The notes under the pieces: generated by a model
Told to the model about the DNA's origin: nothing
Seen by the model: only the letters and a program-made list of their open reading frames with translations
The model's database searches: none
Position numbers and translations under genes: made by a program
Shown here: piece by piece, positions 52,201 to 63,700 of the stretch
How the letters are laid out: each line of letters begins with the position of its first letter
How positions within the stretch are numbered: the first letter of the stretch is position 1
Source: Crotophaga sulcirostris
Taxonomy: Eukaryota > Chordata > Aves > Cuculiformes > Crotophagidae
NCBI GenBank assembly: GCA_013397455.1
Contig: VYZB01000118.1
Location: 1,657,521-1,721,520 of the forward strand
Length of the DNA stretch: 64,000 bases
Reading direction: 5' to 3'

Positions 52201-53444
52201 GAAAAACTACTTGGTGTTCGTGAGTGAGCAAAAGTGAAAAGAAGAACAACTGGCATAGATGGAAGGGTAAATCCGAGAAACCACTTAGGAATGTTTCGAA
52301 AGTTTGATACTGTGTTGAAACTGAAACTGCTGGATTTTTTTGGCTTCTCTTCCTAATTTTTTTTTTCTTCATGTGGTGAATAGTCTGGAGAAAAATATTT
52401 CATTTGGGAGGCATAGTGCTTTGACAAGCAGGCTCAGCCTCACCAAGTCCTCAGCCTGGTAGAATGAGGGATAAAATGCTTGGCTGTGAACTGGTGATGG
52501 TGAGCTATAACATGTTCAGCTCTACCTTGGACAAAGCAGCACTTACAGGTTCCATTTTTAAACAATGGAGATAGAGCTAGGGTGGCTGCACATCTTTGTC
52601 TGGCAAGTTAATGACAGGATGCTCACTAAAATGGAAGGTGGTGGTAGGTACACACTGTGCAACGTCATCTTTTCCCTCAATAGTTAAACTGTACACCAGA
52701 CAGTATGAAAAGAAGAAAGCAAAGATAGTTAAAAGGATTTCTTAGATGTGGTGTGTTTTTTAACTTTTTTGCCAGAGAGATACTCTCCAGCTGTTGCATT
52801 TAGCAGTGCCTCTCCCTCCTCATTGAGGAAGCCCCACATCCACCCACAGGTGGATACTTGCACTCTGCTTGTATTAACTTGCTAAAACAAACCAGTAGGG
52901 AAATTAATCCAGGTGGATAAGATAATTGACCTAAACACAACCGACTTTGAAATATATCTTTCAATATACTGACAGACTGAGCTGTACCCTATCTGAATTA
53001 ATCTACGTCCTAGCAATATCAGATGAAAGCAGTGATTTGCTATAATTTTCATGCTGTAATAACCTGCCAGGATGACCGTACCAATCATCTAGAAAGGATA
53101 AATAGGAAGTGGGTTTAACCCTTTAGGGTTGTTGGTGCATGGTGTTGAAAAAACACCATCACAATGCTTTCCATTTTCTGAGAAAGGTAAATCTAGATAA
53201 GTCTTGGGCTTCATCTGGAATCTTCAAGAAGACAGAAGATTCCCCTTCCCTTACAAAAAAAGGCTCCTGGCCATATGAGACAAACAAAATGAAATTACTG
53301 GGTGGAGAATGAGAGGAGGAAGCACAAGCTGTAAAAACTCTTTGTATTCTGATATGAGCAGCTTACAAAACTAAGGCAGATGTGGTAAATATAAAAGCAA
53401 AACACACCACACTATAACAGCCATAGCTACTGGGTTAGGCCCGT

Positions 53445-53676
53445 CACAGTATCACAGTACTGCAAGGTTGGAAAGGACCTCTGAGATCATCGAGTCCAAC
53501 CTATAACCCAACACTAACACCAACCCATCATCTAAACCATGGCATCAGTGCCTCAGCCAATCTCCTCTTAAAACACCTCCAGAGTCGGTGACTCCACCAC
53601 CTCCCTGGGCAGCGCATTCCAACGGCCAATCACCCTTTCAGGGAAGAACTTCTTCCTAATATCAAGCCTAAAGCTG
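53445..53676 (-). mobile_element. CR1 LINE 3' fragment upstream of SCIN
   Basis: A minus-strand CR1 with its 3' end at the left ('cacagtatcacagtac', then 'aaggttggaaaggacctctg'). It carries 'gagtccaacctataaccc', 'caacccatcatctaaaccat', 'gactccaccacctccctggg' and 'ttcttcctaatatcaagcct', and breaks off at 'aaagctg' near 53676. It is the same subfamily as the copy at 57714-58022 and very similar to it by eye. It ends about 470 bp upstream of the SCIN start codon. Confidence 0.92.
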
Positions 53677-53892
53677 TTGTGCTCAGCTTTCTTGATTTTA
53701 TTTCTTTCCTTTTCATTTTAGAATAGAGAGAAGCTACCCGCCTGCAGCAAAGGGATGCGGATTATTCCTAACACCTGTGCAACGGCTTGGGGGCGCAGAA
53801 AGAGCAGGTGCGCCAGGGGGTTTTTTTATACGTGCTAAAAACCTGACAATTCAGCAGAGGCTCAGCCAGCAGGCACGGGGCAGGCCTGGGGC

Positions 53893-54112
53893 NNNNNNNN
53901 NNNNNNNNNNNNNNNNNNNNNNNNNNNNNNNNNNNNNNNNNNNNNNNNNNNNNNNNNNNNNNNNNNNNNNNNNNNNNNNNNNNNNNNNNNNNNNNNNNNN
54001 NNNNNNNNNNNNNNNNNNNNNNNNNNNNNNNNNNNNNNNNNNNNNNNNNNNNNNNNNNNNNNNNNNNNNNNNNNNNNNNNNNNNNNNNNNNNNNNNNNNN
54101 NNNNNNNNNNNN
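53893..54112. other. Assembly gap (220 N)
   Basis: An unbroken run of 220 N lies within GC-rich sequence. Open frames that span it are meaningless. The gap size may be an estimate and not a measured length. Confidence 0.99.
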
Positions 54113-54148
54113 GGCAGAGCGAGCGGCGCTGTCCCTGAGCTGCTCGCC

Positions 54149-54347
54149 ATGGTCCCCGATCGGGCGCCGCCGGCTTTCGCCGGGGCCGGGCAGCAGAGCG
54201 GGCTGCAGGTGTGGCGCGTGGAGCGGCTGGAGCTGGTGGAGGTGCCCCCGAGCCGCCACGGGGACTTCTTCGTGGGGGACGCGTACCTGGTGCTGCACAC
54301 GGTGCGGCGCGGGGCCGCCGCCGCCCACCGCCTGCACTACTGGCTCG
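54149..54347 (+). CDS. SCIN: SCIN coding exon 1 (scinderin/adseverin, residues 1-66)
   Basis: First coding exon of scinderin (adseverin), a calcium-dependent cytoplasmic protein that severs, caps and nucleates actin filaments and regulates cortical actin in exocytosis. It encodes the first half of gelsolin domain G1. Recognisable residues are [13 protein letters not shown] (18-30), then [14 protein letters not shown] (37-50) and HYWLG at the exon end. The start is chosen because it aligns with mammalian Met1 at the same distance from the LQVWR motif and has a strong context (gccATGg). No in-frame stop lies between the gap edge and this ATG, so an upstream start cannot be formally excluded. 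The donor is CTCG|gtaggc, leaving one base of a Gly codon. Odd points are a very GC-rich exon, a divergent N-terminus (residues 2-9) and an Ala4 run (56-59). Length matches the human exon. Confidence 0.95.
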
Positions 54348-54548
54348 GTAGGCAGCGCGGCGCGGGCTCTGCCCCAGGCGTCTCGCGGGGCCCTGGGGGA
54401 TCCGGGCTGAATTTCCCGCCACCCCCCCGCGCCCCTTCCTGGTCGCCAGGCGCTGCCTGAGCGCAGCTCCCAAGTTGAGGCGCTTGGGTAGCAGAAGCGG
54501 GGCTCCGGGGAGGGACCTGAGGGGTGCCGAGCCTCGCCGCTTCTGCCA

Positions 54549-54743
54549 GGTTCTTCACCCGGGGGGTGGTGGAGCACTGGGACAGCTCCCCGGGGCAGCA
54601 GCCACGGCGCCAAGCCTGACAGTATTCCAGAAGCGTTTGGACAGTGCCCTCAGACACACGGTGTGAGTGTTGGGGTTGTCCTGTGCAGGGATAGGAGCTG
54701 GACTCGATCTTTGTGGGTCCCTTCCAACTCGGGTCATTCTGTG
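54549..54743 (+). mobile_element. CR1 LINE 3' end in SCIN intron 1
   Basis: In + orientation this reads as a CR1 3' terminus: 'ggttcttcacccggggggtg', 'gagcactgggacagctcccc', 'agaagcgtttggacagtgcc', 'ggtgtgagtgttggggttgt' and 'gtgggtcccttccaactcgg', ending 'cattctgtg'. It is a different subfamily from the two minus-strand copies around exon 1. It starts about 200 bp after the exon 1 donor and is part of the CpG-rich block. The minus-strand frames here are not genes. Confidence 0.9.
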
Positions 54744-54915
54744 CTGCGGGGCTCTGGGGATGAGAAAGTGAGGTATTGCAGAAAAGCAAATACTTCATTG
54801 CTCTGGGTTGTTAGTTTGGAAAAGTGCTGAAGAGTTAAAGTCAAGTCTTGGCTGCATCCAACCAAGATTCACGAGTGAGAGCCAGGCTTCATCCAGATGA
54901 TGAGCTGTCTCGTGA

Positions 54916-54936
54916 TTTTTTTTTTATTTTTTTTTT
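54916..54936 (+). repeat. T-rich tract in intron 1
   Basis: Twenty T residues with one A interruption. A simple low-complexity tract. Confidence 0.9.
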
Positions 54937-57435
54937 GATCACTAGTACTGAAATTTCATCTCTGCCATCTCCTTGTGGTGGTGTTGCATTATTTTGTATC
55001 CAGATGTTGTCTTTTTCAGCTGGACTAATTTTGCCTTCTGATGATACAGAGATTGGAGGCAATGTCACTAGATATTCTGTAAAACCTCTTCTATATAATA
55101 TCAGTCTGATAGCCTAGTAAAGCCCCTCCTGAAGCAACTGGGAACACTGGAATTGGGCCGATGTCTTTTGCCTTCAACCTTGGCTAACAAAGTGTTTACA
55201 GCAAAATAGAAGTCTGACATAAGGATGTGTTTTAAGTGACTTCCTCCTCTTCTGGAGATGTCTTGAGACTTCCTTGGCTGGTCACTAAGTCATCTGGAGC
55301 AGGGTGGTTGCTGGGTAGCTGCCTGAAATCTGTTACTTTGTTCTTGTTTCACCATCAGGTTTATGTTTATAGGCAATCATCTCGGTGAATGCACATAAAA
55401 ACCCTTCAGTGTGTACTAACATTAACACGTTTGAGCTGCCGTGGTTCTTGCTGTACTTTTGGATGCATTGAAAAAGAATAGCAGAGAAAGATGGGATTAT
55501 TTCTCTGCGAATGTTTGCAGCTTGTTTAGCTTTGCATGTGTTGTGAGTTACACAGCTGGCATGTGGGATAGTGTCTGTCTCTGACAAGAGCGTAATCATA
55601 GATGGCAGCGTAAATTAATTTCTGGCAGATGTTCTTACATCAACAGCACTGCTAGTTTAACAAAGGTTGAAATAGCCTAACCCTGCTATAATGAAATTAG
55701 AACTATTTATGTAATAGTTAAAGTATGGTAGACACTTCCCAGGGAAAGATGCAAGGGCTCTTTGTAACTGGACGTGAAGTCAGAACTGACATTTGCACTA
55801 ATTGAAACCTCTTTGCTGTTGGCTAAAGACCTTTACTTATACATGCTGATGCACATCTCATGCTGATGTGGTGATATCCAGATATTGTAAATAGCTTCAG
55901 GTAATCAGGTGGTTCTTATGCACCTAGTATGTTGGCAACAGCATAGCTGACTGCTGGGAAATCCCTTCCTGCTTACAATATATTCAGCTAGTGGGGTGGA
56001 GATACTCAAACACTGCTGCAAGCTTAATAGCAACAGGAGACCAGAACTTCATACAAGGTGTATGGGGAAAGGCACACCCAGGGCGAGAGTTTGAATCGTT
56101 TTTGTGTTTTTGCTGACTGATTCTCAGCACTGTTATGTACACCAAAGCTTTTGCTCGAGAGTAAAAGTTGTATAACCTGTGGTCCCAGAAGACCTCAGCA
56201 GGGTCTTTCTGAAGGCATCCCATAAGCCATCTCTGAACAGTTACAACAGCATTAAGAGTCATACTTTGGGATGGAAAGAACCCTCGTAATTGCTGAAAAC
56301 CCTACAGACTTTGGGCTTAGATACTTACAAGGGCCTTGCCACAGACGACACAGTCCTACTCTTTCCTGTCATCTGTGGCATGTGTTGTTGTGGGTGCCTC
56401 ACATGGTGGATTTGAGTCTGAACAGATTCTGACTTCACTGAAAAAGACCCCCAACTCGGAATAAAAGCAGAGCATGGAATTTTCATGTTATATAGTGACA
56501 ACCTTCCTCATAATACCTTGCTTGATCATACCAAGGGGTTAGAAGGTCTAGATCATGGGATGATGGTCTGTGATCTTGATGTGCTGACAGTCTAGTGCTG
56601 TGAATGGCATCCTAGAGTTAAAGTGACCTAACAGTTGTTCAATTGGCCTGAAGTTTCCTATGCAAAAGCCACTGTTTTAGCAAATATCTCACATATGGTG
56701 AAGTGCTGTTCAGGTCAGATAATTTCTGAACAAAATAACTCAGGTGCTGCAATGATGCTGACATGGCCAAGCAATCAATGTGGATCTGAATTGTGGTAGC
56801 TGTTTTAACTTTGCTCAGAGATCCTGACTCTGTCTGCACTGGCACTTGAGGGGTATCTTGGTAGCTAAACTACTAATTCTAAGGGAGCAGTCTTGACTTG
56901 AAGTTATTGCTAGTGGAAACAGCATGTACTTCGCCAATATGAGGCAACTTGTGGGAGTAACACTGGCTATACCTAACTTAGTATCTTTAAGAAAATCATA
57001 TGTGGTGGTTTTTAACTATTTTTTTAGCCCTTGTCCCCAGAGATTAAGTAATAAGACCTACCAGTGTGAACCAGGATCTAGATCAGTAAAAAAATGTTGC
57101 TTTTTTTTCCCTATATATACTTTGGCTTATTTATAGCTGTTTATGCCTCAGGCTATAAGGTAAATCTGTTTTTCATACAAACTTGAATAATCTACACTTG
57201 GATTCATGCTCACTTGTTTGTTTGTTTTTTTTTATACAAGGTTTCACTGAGTATTTTATTGTGCAGCAGCTGTGAGACCAAGCCTAGTAGTGGTTCTTAT
57301 CTCTAATGCTGCTCTTAAACCAGTTTTCTTCAGCCCTGAACCCTGTTGTGTAATTGCAATTACAAGCAATAAATCTGAAGGATCTAGTCCTAATGGACAT
57401 GAATAACCCTTTAAACCTACTCCTGCCCCGGTCCC

Positions 57436-57499
57436 CCAAAAAAACAACCCCAAAACAAAAACTAAACCAAAACAAAAAAAAAACTCAGATGAAAAAAAA
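57436..57499 (+). repeat. A-rich low-complexity tract
   Basis: About 64 bp of A and C with runs of up to ten A ('caaaacaaaaactaaacc'). The 68-codon lysine/asparagine-rich frame over it is an artefact of composition. Confidence 0.85.
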
Positions 57500-57713
57500 C
57501 ACCAAAAAACCCACCAACATCCAAAAGTACCCAGGTCTGAGAAAACATATTGCCATATAGCAAGTTCTGCTATTATTTAGTAATGGGGATTTTCCATTCC
57601 CTCCCCCTGGCCACCCCCCAAGTTGTTGTATTACATCCTGCTTTCAGTAATGACTTTTGCCTTTTTTGGGTAGGCCTCATGCGCTTCCCTATGCCTCCAT
57701 TATGCATTGGATC

Positions 57714-58022
57714 TCACAGTATCACAAGGTTGGAAAGGACCTCTGAGATCATTGAGTCCAACCTATAACGCAACATTAACACCAACCCATCATCTAAACC
57801 ATGGCACTGAGTGCCTCATCCAATCTCCTCTTAAACACCTCCAGGGACTCCAGGGTTGGCGACTCCACCACCTCCCCGGGCAGCGCATTCCAATGGCCAA
57901 TCACGCTTTCAGTGAATATTTTTTTTTTCCTAATATCAAGCCTAAACCTCCCCTGACGAAGCTTGAGTCCATGTCCTCTTGTTCTGTCACTGGTCACCTG
58001 AGAGAAGAGACCAACCCCTCTT
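57714..58022 (-). mobile_element. CR1 LINE 3' fragment in SCIN intron 1
   Basis: A minus-strand CR1 with its 3' end at the left ('tcacagtatcacaaggttgg'). It shares 'gagtccaacctataacg', 'caacccatcatctaaaccat', 'ctccaccacctccccgggca' and 'cctaatatcaagcctaaacc' with the copy at 53445-53676, and extends further into 'ttctgtcactggtcacctga'. It has a small internal duplication of the 'ctccaggg' motif near 57838-57853 and a T-run expansion near 57920. The minus-strand frame 57794-57997 is the CR1 3' reading frame; the plus-strand frame 57707-58084 is an artefact. Confidence 0.93.
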
Positions 58023-59075
58023 CCCTGCTTTCATTGTTGCAGCTGTCTCTGTCCCCACAAAAGCTGTTACGGTGGCAGCGGTGACACTGCTTCTGGAAGA
58101 AGTGCAGTTGGTGGGTGAAGGGGAATTGTCTTTGTGGCTTTAGCACTGTTGGGCCATGAACAGGCCACTCGTTCTCCCCAGGAGAGGAGCTGGGTCAGCG
58201 ATGCTGTTAGGCATCCCTGTCCCTCATCTCCCATGCTTTATTCTTTTCGAACACCTTACTGACAAGCTTTCTGTGACACCAATGACTCATTACACAGAGT
58301 TGATGCCAAAACCTCACTACAGACTTCCCTTTCTCTCAGATGCTGAGGGGTATCTCTGTCTGGACTCTCTTGAGCTCTATAGTATTTTTTGTGCTTTTCT
58401 TGAAACGTTCAAAAATGCTGAAAATGTTAAACAAAAATGTATGGGCCCATGCTAAAAGTTGGGTTTTTTTAAATACAGCCTGCTTTGTAGTGTGATTAGA
58501 CCATCAATGCATTAGTTAAGGAGACGATTTTGCCACAGTCCTGCAAAGAGGCTGAAAGGTACAAAACAGTGTGACCTCATGAAGCAAATATCTGAGCCCC
58601 AAAGCTGCTTTTCTTTCTTCCAGCTATACCAGGCAACCTAATAAAAGATACCTAAGCAAAATACCCTTTGCTTGCATTGTGATATCAATAGAACTGCTCT
58701 TCAGTTATTTTAACTTTATGGCTTGGCAGGTTGCTCTTAGCATAAATGTATGGTTTACCATCTAATCAGTCCTCTGACATGACCTTCCTTGGTCTTTGCA
58801 CTTCAACGCAAAGTCCAAAAATCATTACTGTAGACACTTGTCATGCTAAACTCATGTAATTGTGATGCTTTATTGTAGTTCGACAAGTAGTTAGGAAAAG
58901 GTCCGGATGGTCGTGCTTTTGGTGGTGAATGAGGTTATGATGTCGTGCTTTGTTGCAACATATACTTGGGTGTAGAATCTGCTGAAGACAGTGCCTGATT
59001 GTAACAAACGTTTTCTCTAACAGAACTTGAAGTTGTTTTAGTGCTCTGTAGACATATTATTTCATATTTTTTCAG

Positions 59076-59230
59076 GGAAGGAATGTACCCAGGATGAAAG
59101 CACAGCGGTAGCCATCTTTGCTGTTCAACTGGATGACTATTTAGGAGGAAAACCTGTGCAGAGTAGAGAAATTCAAGGATATGAGTCTACTGAGTTTGTG
59201 AGCTACTTCAAAGGAGGAATTAAATACAAG
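59076..59230 (+). CDS. SCIN: SCIN coding exon 2 (residues 67-118)
   Basis: Second coding exon of scinderin. It encodes the second half of gelsolin domain G1, including the long actin-contacting helix of that domain. Recognisable motifs are [10 protein letters not shown] at the start, then [17 protein letters not shown], and [13 protein letters not shown] at the end; the order and spacing match mammalian SCIN. The acceptor is 'attttttcag|GG' and completes the Gly codon opened in exon 1. The donor is AAG|gtaaag, so the exon ends on a codon boundary. The closing basic stretch KGGIKYK (112-118) corresponds to the first phosphoinositide-binding segment of gelsolin and scinderin. No frameshift or stop was seen. 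Confidence 0.97.
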
Positions 59231-60600
59231 GTAAAGAGCCAGTTGTCAAAATCCATTCTAGAAATATATGTAACATTGTTTCCCAAGTAAAGTAAAATCT
59301 TTTGCTTGTTTTTGGTACTGAAATTTTAAAAATTGTTTATTAATGTGAAGTGGTTTTATATCTGAACTATGTATCCTAAACTATTAGTCCCAGCACTTGT
59401 ACAGAAAGGAGCAGCTTGTTTACCTGTGTCTCTTCTGATAACTGAAAACCTTTGCTAGTGATTTATCCCCTACCCTCAAATCAAGCTGTCCTCACATTTC
59501 GTACTTGTGTGTCTGAGTGCTCACAGTAGGGACACTCTGTGTTTGGGAGGCAGTAAATTTCTCAGAAACCATTTCTGTGTTACAGACTGAGTCATTTTGT
59601 TCATATTCAGTGGTTAAAAACATAAGCAGAGTGGAAAAGACCAAAACCTTACTGTAGTCTAAAAATGGTGCTTTCATGGTCCTACTGCAGTTTGTCGTTT
59701 TTTTTTTTTTCTCTGAGGTAGGTAAAAAACCTCCCAAATACTATTCATGAAAACGTTTTATGACTAAAGTGATGTATCTCCTGAGAATCTCCTTGTAGTA
59801 GGAGCATTGGGACCCATTGTTCAGTCAGCCTTTTTCCCATTATGGAGCTTTGTCGTTTGTCACAGTCTACAAAAACAATTTGAAATTTTTAATTCTGCAT
59901 GTGTAAGACAGCTTGTCAGTGACCTGCCCACTCTTTTACATTTTTTTTCTTTGTAATTTTGAGAGACTTTCAATTCTAACTGAAGATCTGGGTCTCCTGG
60001 AAGGCTACAGAATGCTGCCTCAGAGCCAGACAGCCAATCTTAAACTTACACTTTAGATTGTAAATCAGTAGTTTTGTCTCACTTCCCTTAGTTTGGTGTT
60101 CTTTGCTAGGTTGCTTCCTAAATTGTGGAATGACTCATCCCTCTACACCTAACCAGGCACTCGGACCACCCAGACTTCTGAATATAAGGAAGTTGTGAAA
60201 ACTAGTACAGGAGCTACATATTCTTCTGTGTTCCCTTAGTCATTATTTGATCACCCACTTATTTTTGTCCTAATAGTATGGTTCAGCATTACTTTATCCT
60301 CTGGGTGATACAGCAAAAGTGTGATAGATCCTGTGCTTTCCCTTTCTGTGTTCATGTGAAAGCCCTTTGAAACTGAGTGGCATCTGCTCCATCAGGTATA
60401 GGCTCACACAAGCAAGTTCAGCAAGTCTTCCCCAAATCTGTCTGGTCTGTGGTCAGCACTGTTAAACAGTATCTTTTGGCTCGCTTCTCGCTGCATAAGC
60501 TATTTTTTCCCCTGACACCTCCTCAGCTGTAGCAAAAAGGTACATTTTCAGAAATCAAACTGAAATAAAGCTTACTGCTTTGTTGTTTTGTTTTATTCAG
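59231..60600 (+). other. SCIN: SCIN intron 2
   Basis: A 1370-bp phase-0 intron with donor gtaaag and acceptor 'ttttgttttattcag'. It contains a short T run near 59698-59711. No repeat family or extra exon was recognised. Confidence 0.93.
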
Positions 60601-60762
60601 GCAGGTGGTGTTGCCTCTGGATTTAATCATGTTGTTACTAATGATCTGAGTGCTCAGAGGCTTCTGCATGTCAAGGGCCGGAGAGTTGTAAGAGCCACAG
60701 AAGTCCCCCTGGCTTGGACCAGCTTCAACAGAGGCGATTGTTTCATTATTGACCTCGGAACT
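60601..60762 (+). CDS. SCIN: SCIN coding exon 3 (residues 119-172)
   Basis: Third coding exon of scinderin, 162 nt (54 codons), beginning and ending on codon boundaries. It covers the G1-G2 linker and the start of gelsolin domain G2. It begins [15 protein letters not shown] and continues with [20 protein letters not shown] (138-157), which includes RLLHVKGRR (138-146), the second phosphoinositide-binding segment known in gelsolin and scinderin. The end [10 protein letters not shown] leads in mammals into EIYQWCG of the next exon, which is not in this window. The acceptor 'ttattcag|GC' and donor ACT|gtaagt are canonical. CAPG and villin are less likely because this region follows scinderin almost residue for residue. 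Confidence 0.97.
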
Positions 60763-63700
60763 GTAAGTATTTCCTAGAGCAAATGCACTGAAAAGTAAGA
60801 GATACAGCATCACTTCTAAGGTCTGAATCATCCTCTAAAATGCACAGCTATTTTGTCACTCACTCAAACCTACAGAAAGAATCTGCTTTAGGAAATCATT
60901 TTTAGTGTCACAACACTTTGAAGGTTCAAAACTGCCTTAAATGTTTTATGCATAGATTATCCTTAAGGAAATGGTTCTCTTTCCCACTCAAGGCATAATG
61001 ATTTTTTTTTACTACTGATGTTTGAACCTTAAGCTGTTCATGGTAAGTCCTGTCTGACTTTGACACTGTCTACCAGCTGAATGAGATAGGGTTCAGAGCA
61101 GAACACAGACTGCACCTTTCTTTTAAGAGCATTTCTTTGTGTTCATAGAACTTTGATCGTGACAAATCACCCTAAAGTAATAGCTGCAAAAGGAGTTGTC
61201 ATAATAAACTTGTCATACAATGTTACAAAACTACTCGAGTATTTCAAAAAATCCCTTGAGAAGCAATCCCATGCTTCAAGGCTTTCTGCTGCAAGTGAGA
61301 GACAGTGCAGAAGCAAATGGGCAGATAATTTTTCTTGCTTCAGATGACTTATAGTACTGTCACACGTCAAGGGCTGTGCTGTAAACCACAGATAAAGTGT
61401 TCCTCATATTTTTGTCTTAAACTTCTGGAGTGGAGGAGGGTTGGGACGTAACATTACCTTAATATTAAAAGTCTTAAAACTAATTCTGAAAGCAGCAGGT
61501 GGAATGTAGTCCATGGTAGTTAGATGCTAGTTATCAGTTTGAAATTATTCCCATGCCTAATATGCAGACACTTATAAAGTTAAGAGTGTATGAGAAAAAA
61601 GCTTATCTGCAAGGTAGCAGCTGCAGTTGGTCTTAACTTTAGTACTTCACAAGGAAGTGGTCAGTTACTTCAGAATTTCAGAGAAGAGTTTCCTGATCTG
61701 CTTAAAAAAATGAACTCATTTTATAGGTTTGGATGTTTCTTTTGAAAAGCAACCCCTGGTGTGTTAATTGGAGTTTTTAGTATCTGGTAGCTATACCAAT
61801 TATATCTGTTAGAATTTTGTCATGCTTAGCAGCCTTCAGGTAGTAAAGAAACAACCTGTGCTTTCCTAAGATTATCCCATTTCTCTTATGGCACTATTGT
61901 CTGATCATCTGAAACAGGCAAGTCGTTAGTATCCACACAGCTATCTCTCAATGTCACTTTATATTTAGGATGCATAGAAGACTGGTATATTCTGTTTCCT
62001 TTCACAATTCATCTATTCTATTTCACATGGGAGATGAAAAAGTTGGAACTAAATGTTGATAGAAAGTATTGCTTTTCCAGTCAGGCTGTCACAGGGCTTG
62101 AGTTTTCTGGTTTGGAGGTAACCTTCAATGGACACCGTATGGAACTGATGGTACTCCATGAATCTGACTTGTCCTGATCCGTATTTGTGCCACAGTTACC
62201 AGTTCAACTGAAGTAATTACTCAAGTCACACTACAGACATGGCAGTGACACTGATGAAACGTACTATGGGTATATAGCTGTTGTTGTGTATAGCTTGGGG
62301 TTAATTCCTTTTGATGAGATTTATTGAGAGGAGAGCATTGTCACTGAGCAACTTATATGTAATATGGCTTTAGAGTCTTGATTTCTAATACTAAATGTAC
62401 ATTTTGAGCCTTTCTTTTTTAGTATAGCATCACTCTAATTTCATGTTTAACATGACAGAGGTCAATCAGCAATGCAATGCTGTTGCCTTTACAGGAAGAA
62501 AGATGAGATCTGACCAGCATCTAGATCTCCTTTACCATGCTACAGGAAATGTCAGTCAAATCACATGATAGATAACACTTCTTGGTCTTGCCATGTCAGT
62601 GGTGTATGAGGGTGGGTTTCCTTGGCTGTATTAACAAGTTTAAAAAAAACAAGTGTTTCAGCATCCAGACATTTGTAGTTAATTCATCATAGGTTATTTT
62701 GTAAACCAGACCTTTCTTGTAGTAGATAAAAAAGCAATGGGTGACATACTTCAAGATGAAGATATGCAAGTCTAATGAAATGTCTACAGAGAAACATATG
62801 TGGTAGAAAACAGTCACAGTGGAAATCGTGAGCAAATTTTATAAAGAACTATATTTCAAGCTACAATAACTGTATTTCAGATTGAAATTTTCCATGACTA
62901 GTAGTCTGTTGTAAATGGGTGAGTCTTCACAGGAGCTCTTAATTGAATTTAGAGAACATTTAAAAAAATAATAGTAAAAAAGGATTCTGGCTTAGGTAGA
63001 TTACTTAATAATTGAAATAAAATGAATTTTTAATAGGGTTGCTCATGAGTCTTGGGATTTATTGCAGGGCACTACTGAGTCATTGTCCGAGAATAATGGG
63101 CAGTAATTGCATAAAATAATGAGCTTATGGTCTGTGCTTTTAATATCAAATTATTGTAGCGTGTCAAATAAAATGAATTTCCAAGACTTACTTTCCCCAG
63201 CCTCTTAGCTAACCAAAAGGATGGTCTCCATGTCACTGCAAAACTGCTTGTACAGTCCATTTCCTGTTACATTTTATCAAGTGACTTGTTGAGTATAATG
63301 AAAAATCATTTTAGTTTCCCAATGAGTTCAATTACAGCAGCATTTTAAACATAGGGTTTGAAAAGATAAGGGAAAATTAAAGGTAATAATTATCAGGAAT
63401 AAAACTATTGAAGTCAATCAGGTTTCCCTCCTGCTGATAGTGCCTTAAGTAAAGTGTGTGCATTTACAGCTAGGTTCACATATTTACAACTGGGGTTGAG
63501 ATGGTTGCCTCATACCTAGACAGTTACTAAACCACATTTACAGCACTTCAAATATTCTGCCTAGGTCTTACCTTGCTTCTTTTGTACTCTGTAGGCTGTG
63601 ACAGAAAATAGATGCAGATGGCAGAGAAAACACTGTCTTTGATATGAGAGGAGGCATTAGCTATGGGTAATGTGCAAAGACCTTTTATTCAAACAAGCCT

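Larger units (their letters stand above)
41275..53444. other. Intergenic, no gene recognised
   Basis: Mostly AT-rich. It contains an imperfect tandem array (42190-42285), a ten-C run (45039-45048) and a two-copy 21-bp repeat (46243-46284). Two stretches have a different, less AT-rich texture and stay unclassified: about 43860-44340 and about 51700-52140. Open frames of 111-137 codons on the minus strand (42746-43081, 46627-47040, 48602-48997) show no known domain. No exon of a neighbouring gene was recognised. Confidence 0.5.
53740..54620 (+). promoter_or_regulatory. SCIN: SCIN CpG-rich 5' region, interrupted by gap
   Basis: Base composition changes sharply from AT-rich to GC- and CpG-rich around the first SCIN exon and falls back in intron 1. 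This is the usual picture of a CpG-island promoter. The 220-bp gap lies 36 bp upstream of the start codon and removes most of the expected 5'UTR and core promoter, so no TATA box, initiator or transcription start can be assigned. Boundaries are estimated by eye. Confidence 0.65.
54348..59075 (+). other. SCIN: SCIN intron 1
   Basis: This 4728-bp intron has donor gtaggc and acceptor 'ttcatattttttcag', and is phase 1. It contains a + strand CR1 3' end (54549-54743), a T-rich tract (54916-54936), an A-rich tract (57436-57499) and a minus-strand CR1 (57714-58022). The remaining sequence shows no further exon. Confidence 0.92.

Noticed and set aside
53118..53131. Telomere-like 'aaccctttagggtt'
   Set aside because: It is a 14-bp palindrome-like word, not a TTAGGG array. 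Most likely chance.
53768..54613. 281-codon minus-strand frame and similar frames crossing the N run
   Set aside because: They read through 220 undetermined bases and are antisense to SCIN exon 1 and a CR1. They are long only because GC-rich sequence has few stops.
57707..58084. 125-codon plus-strand open frame
   Set aside because: It lies almost wholly on the antisense strand of a CR1 copy.
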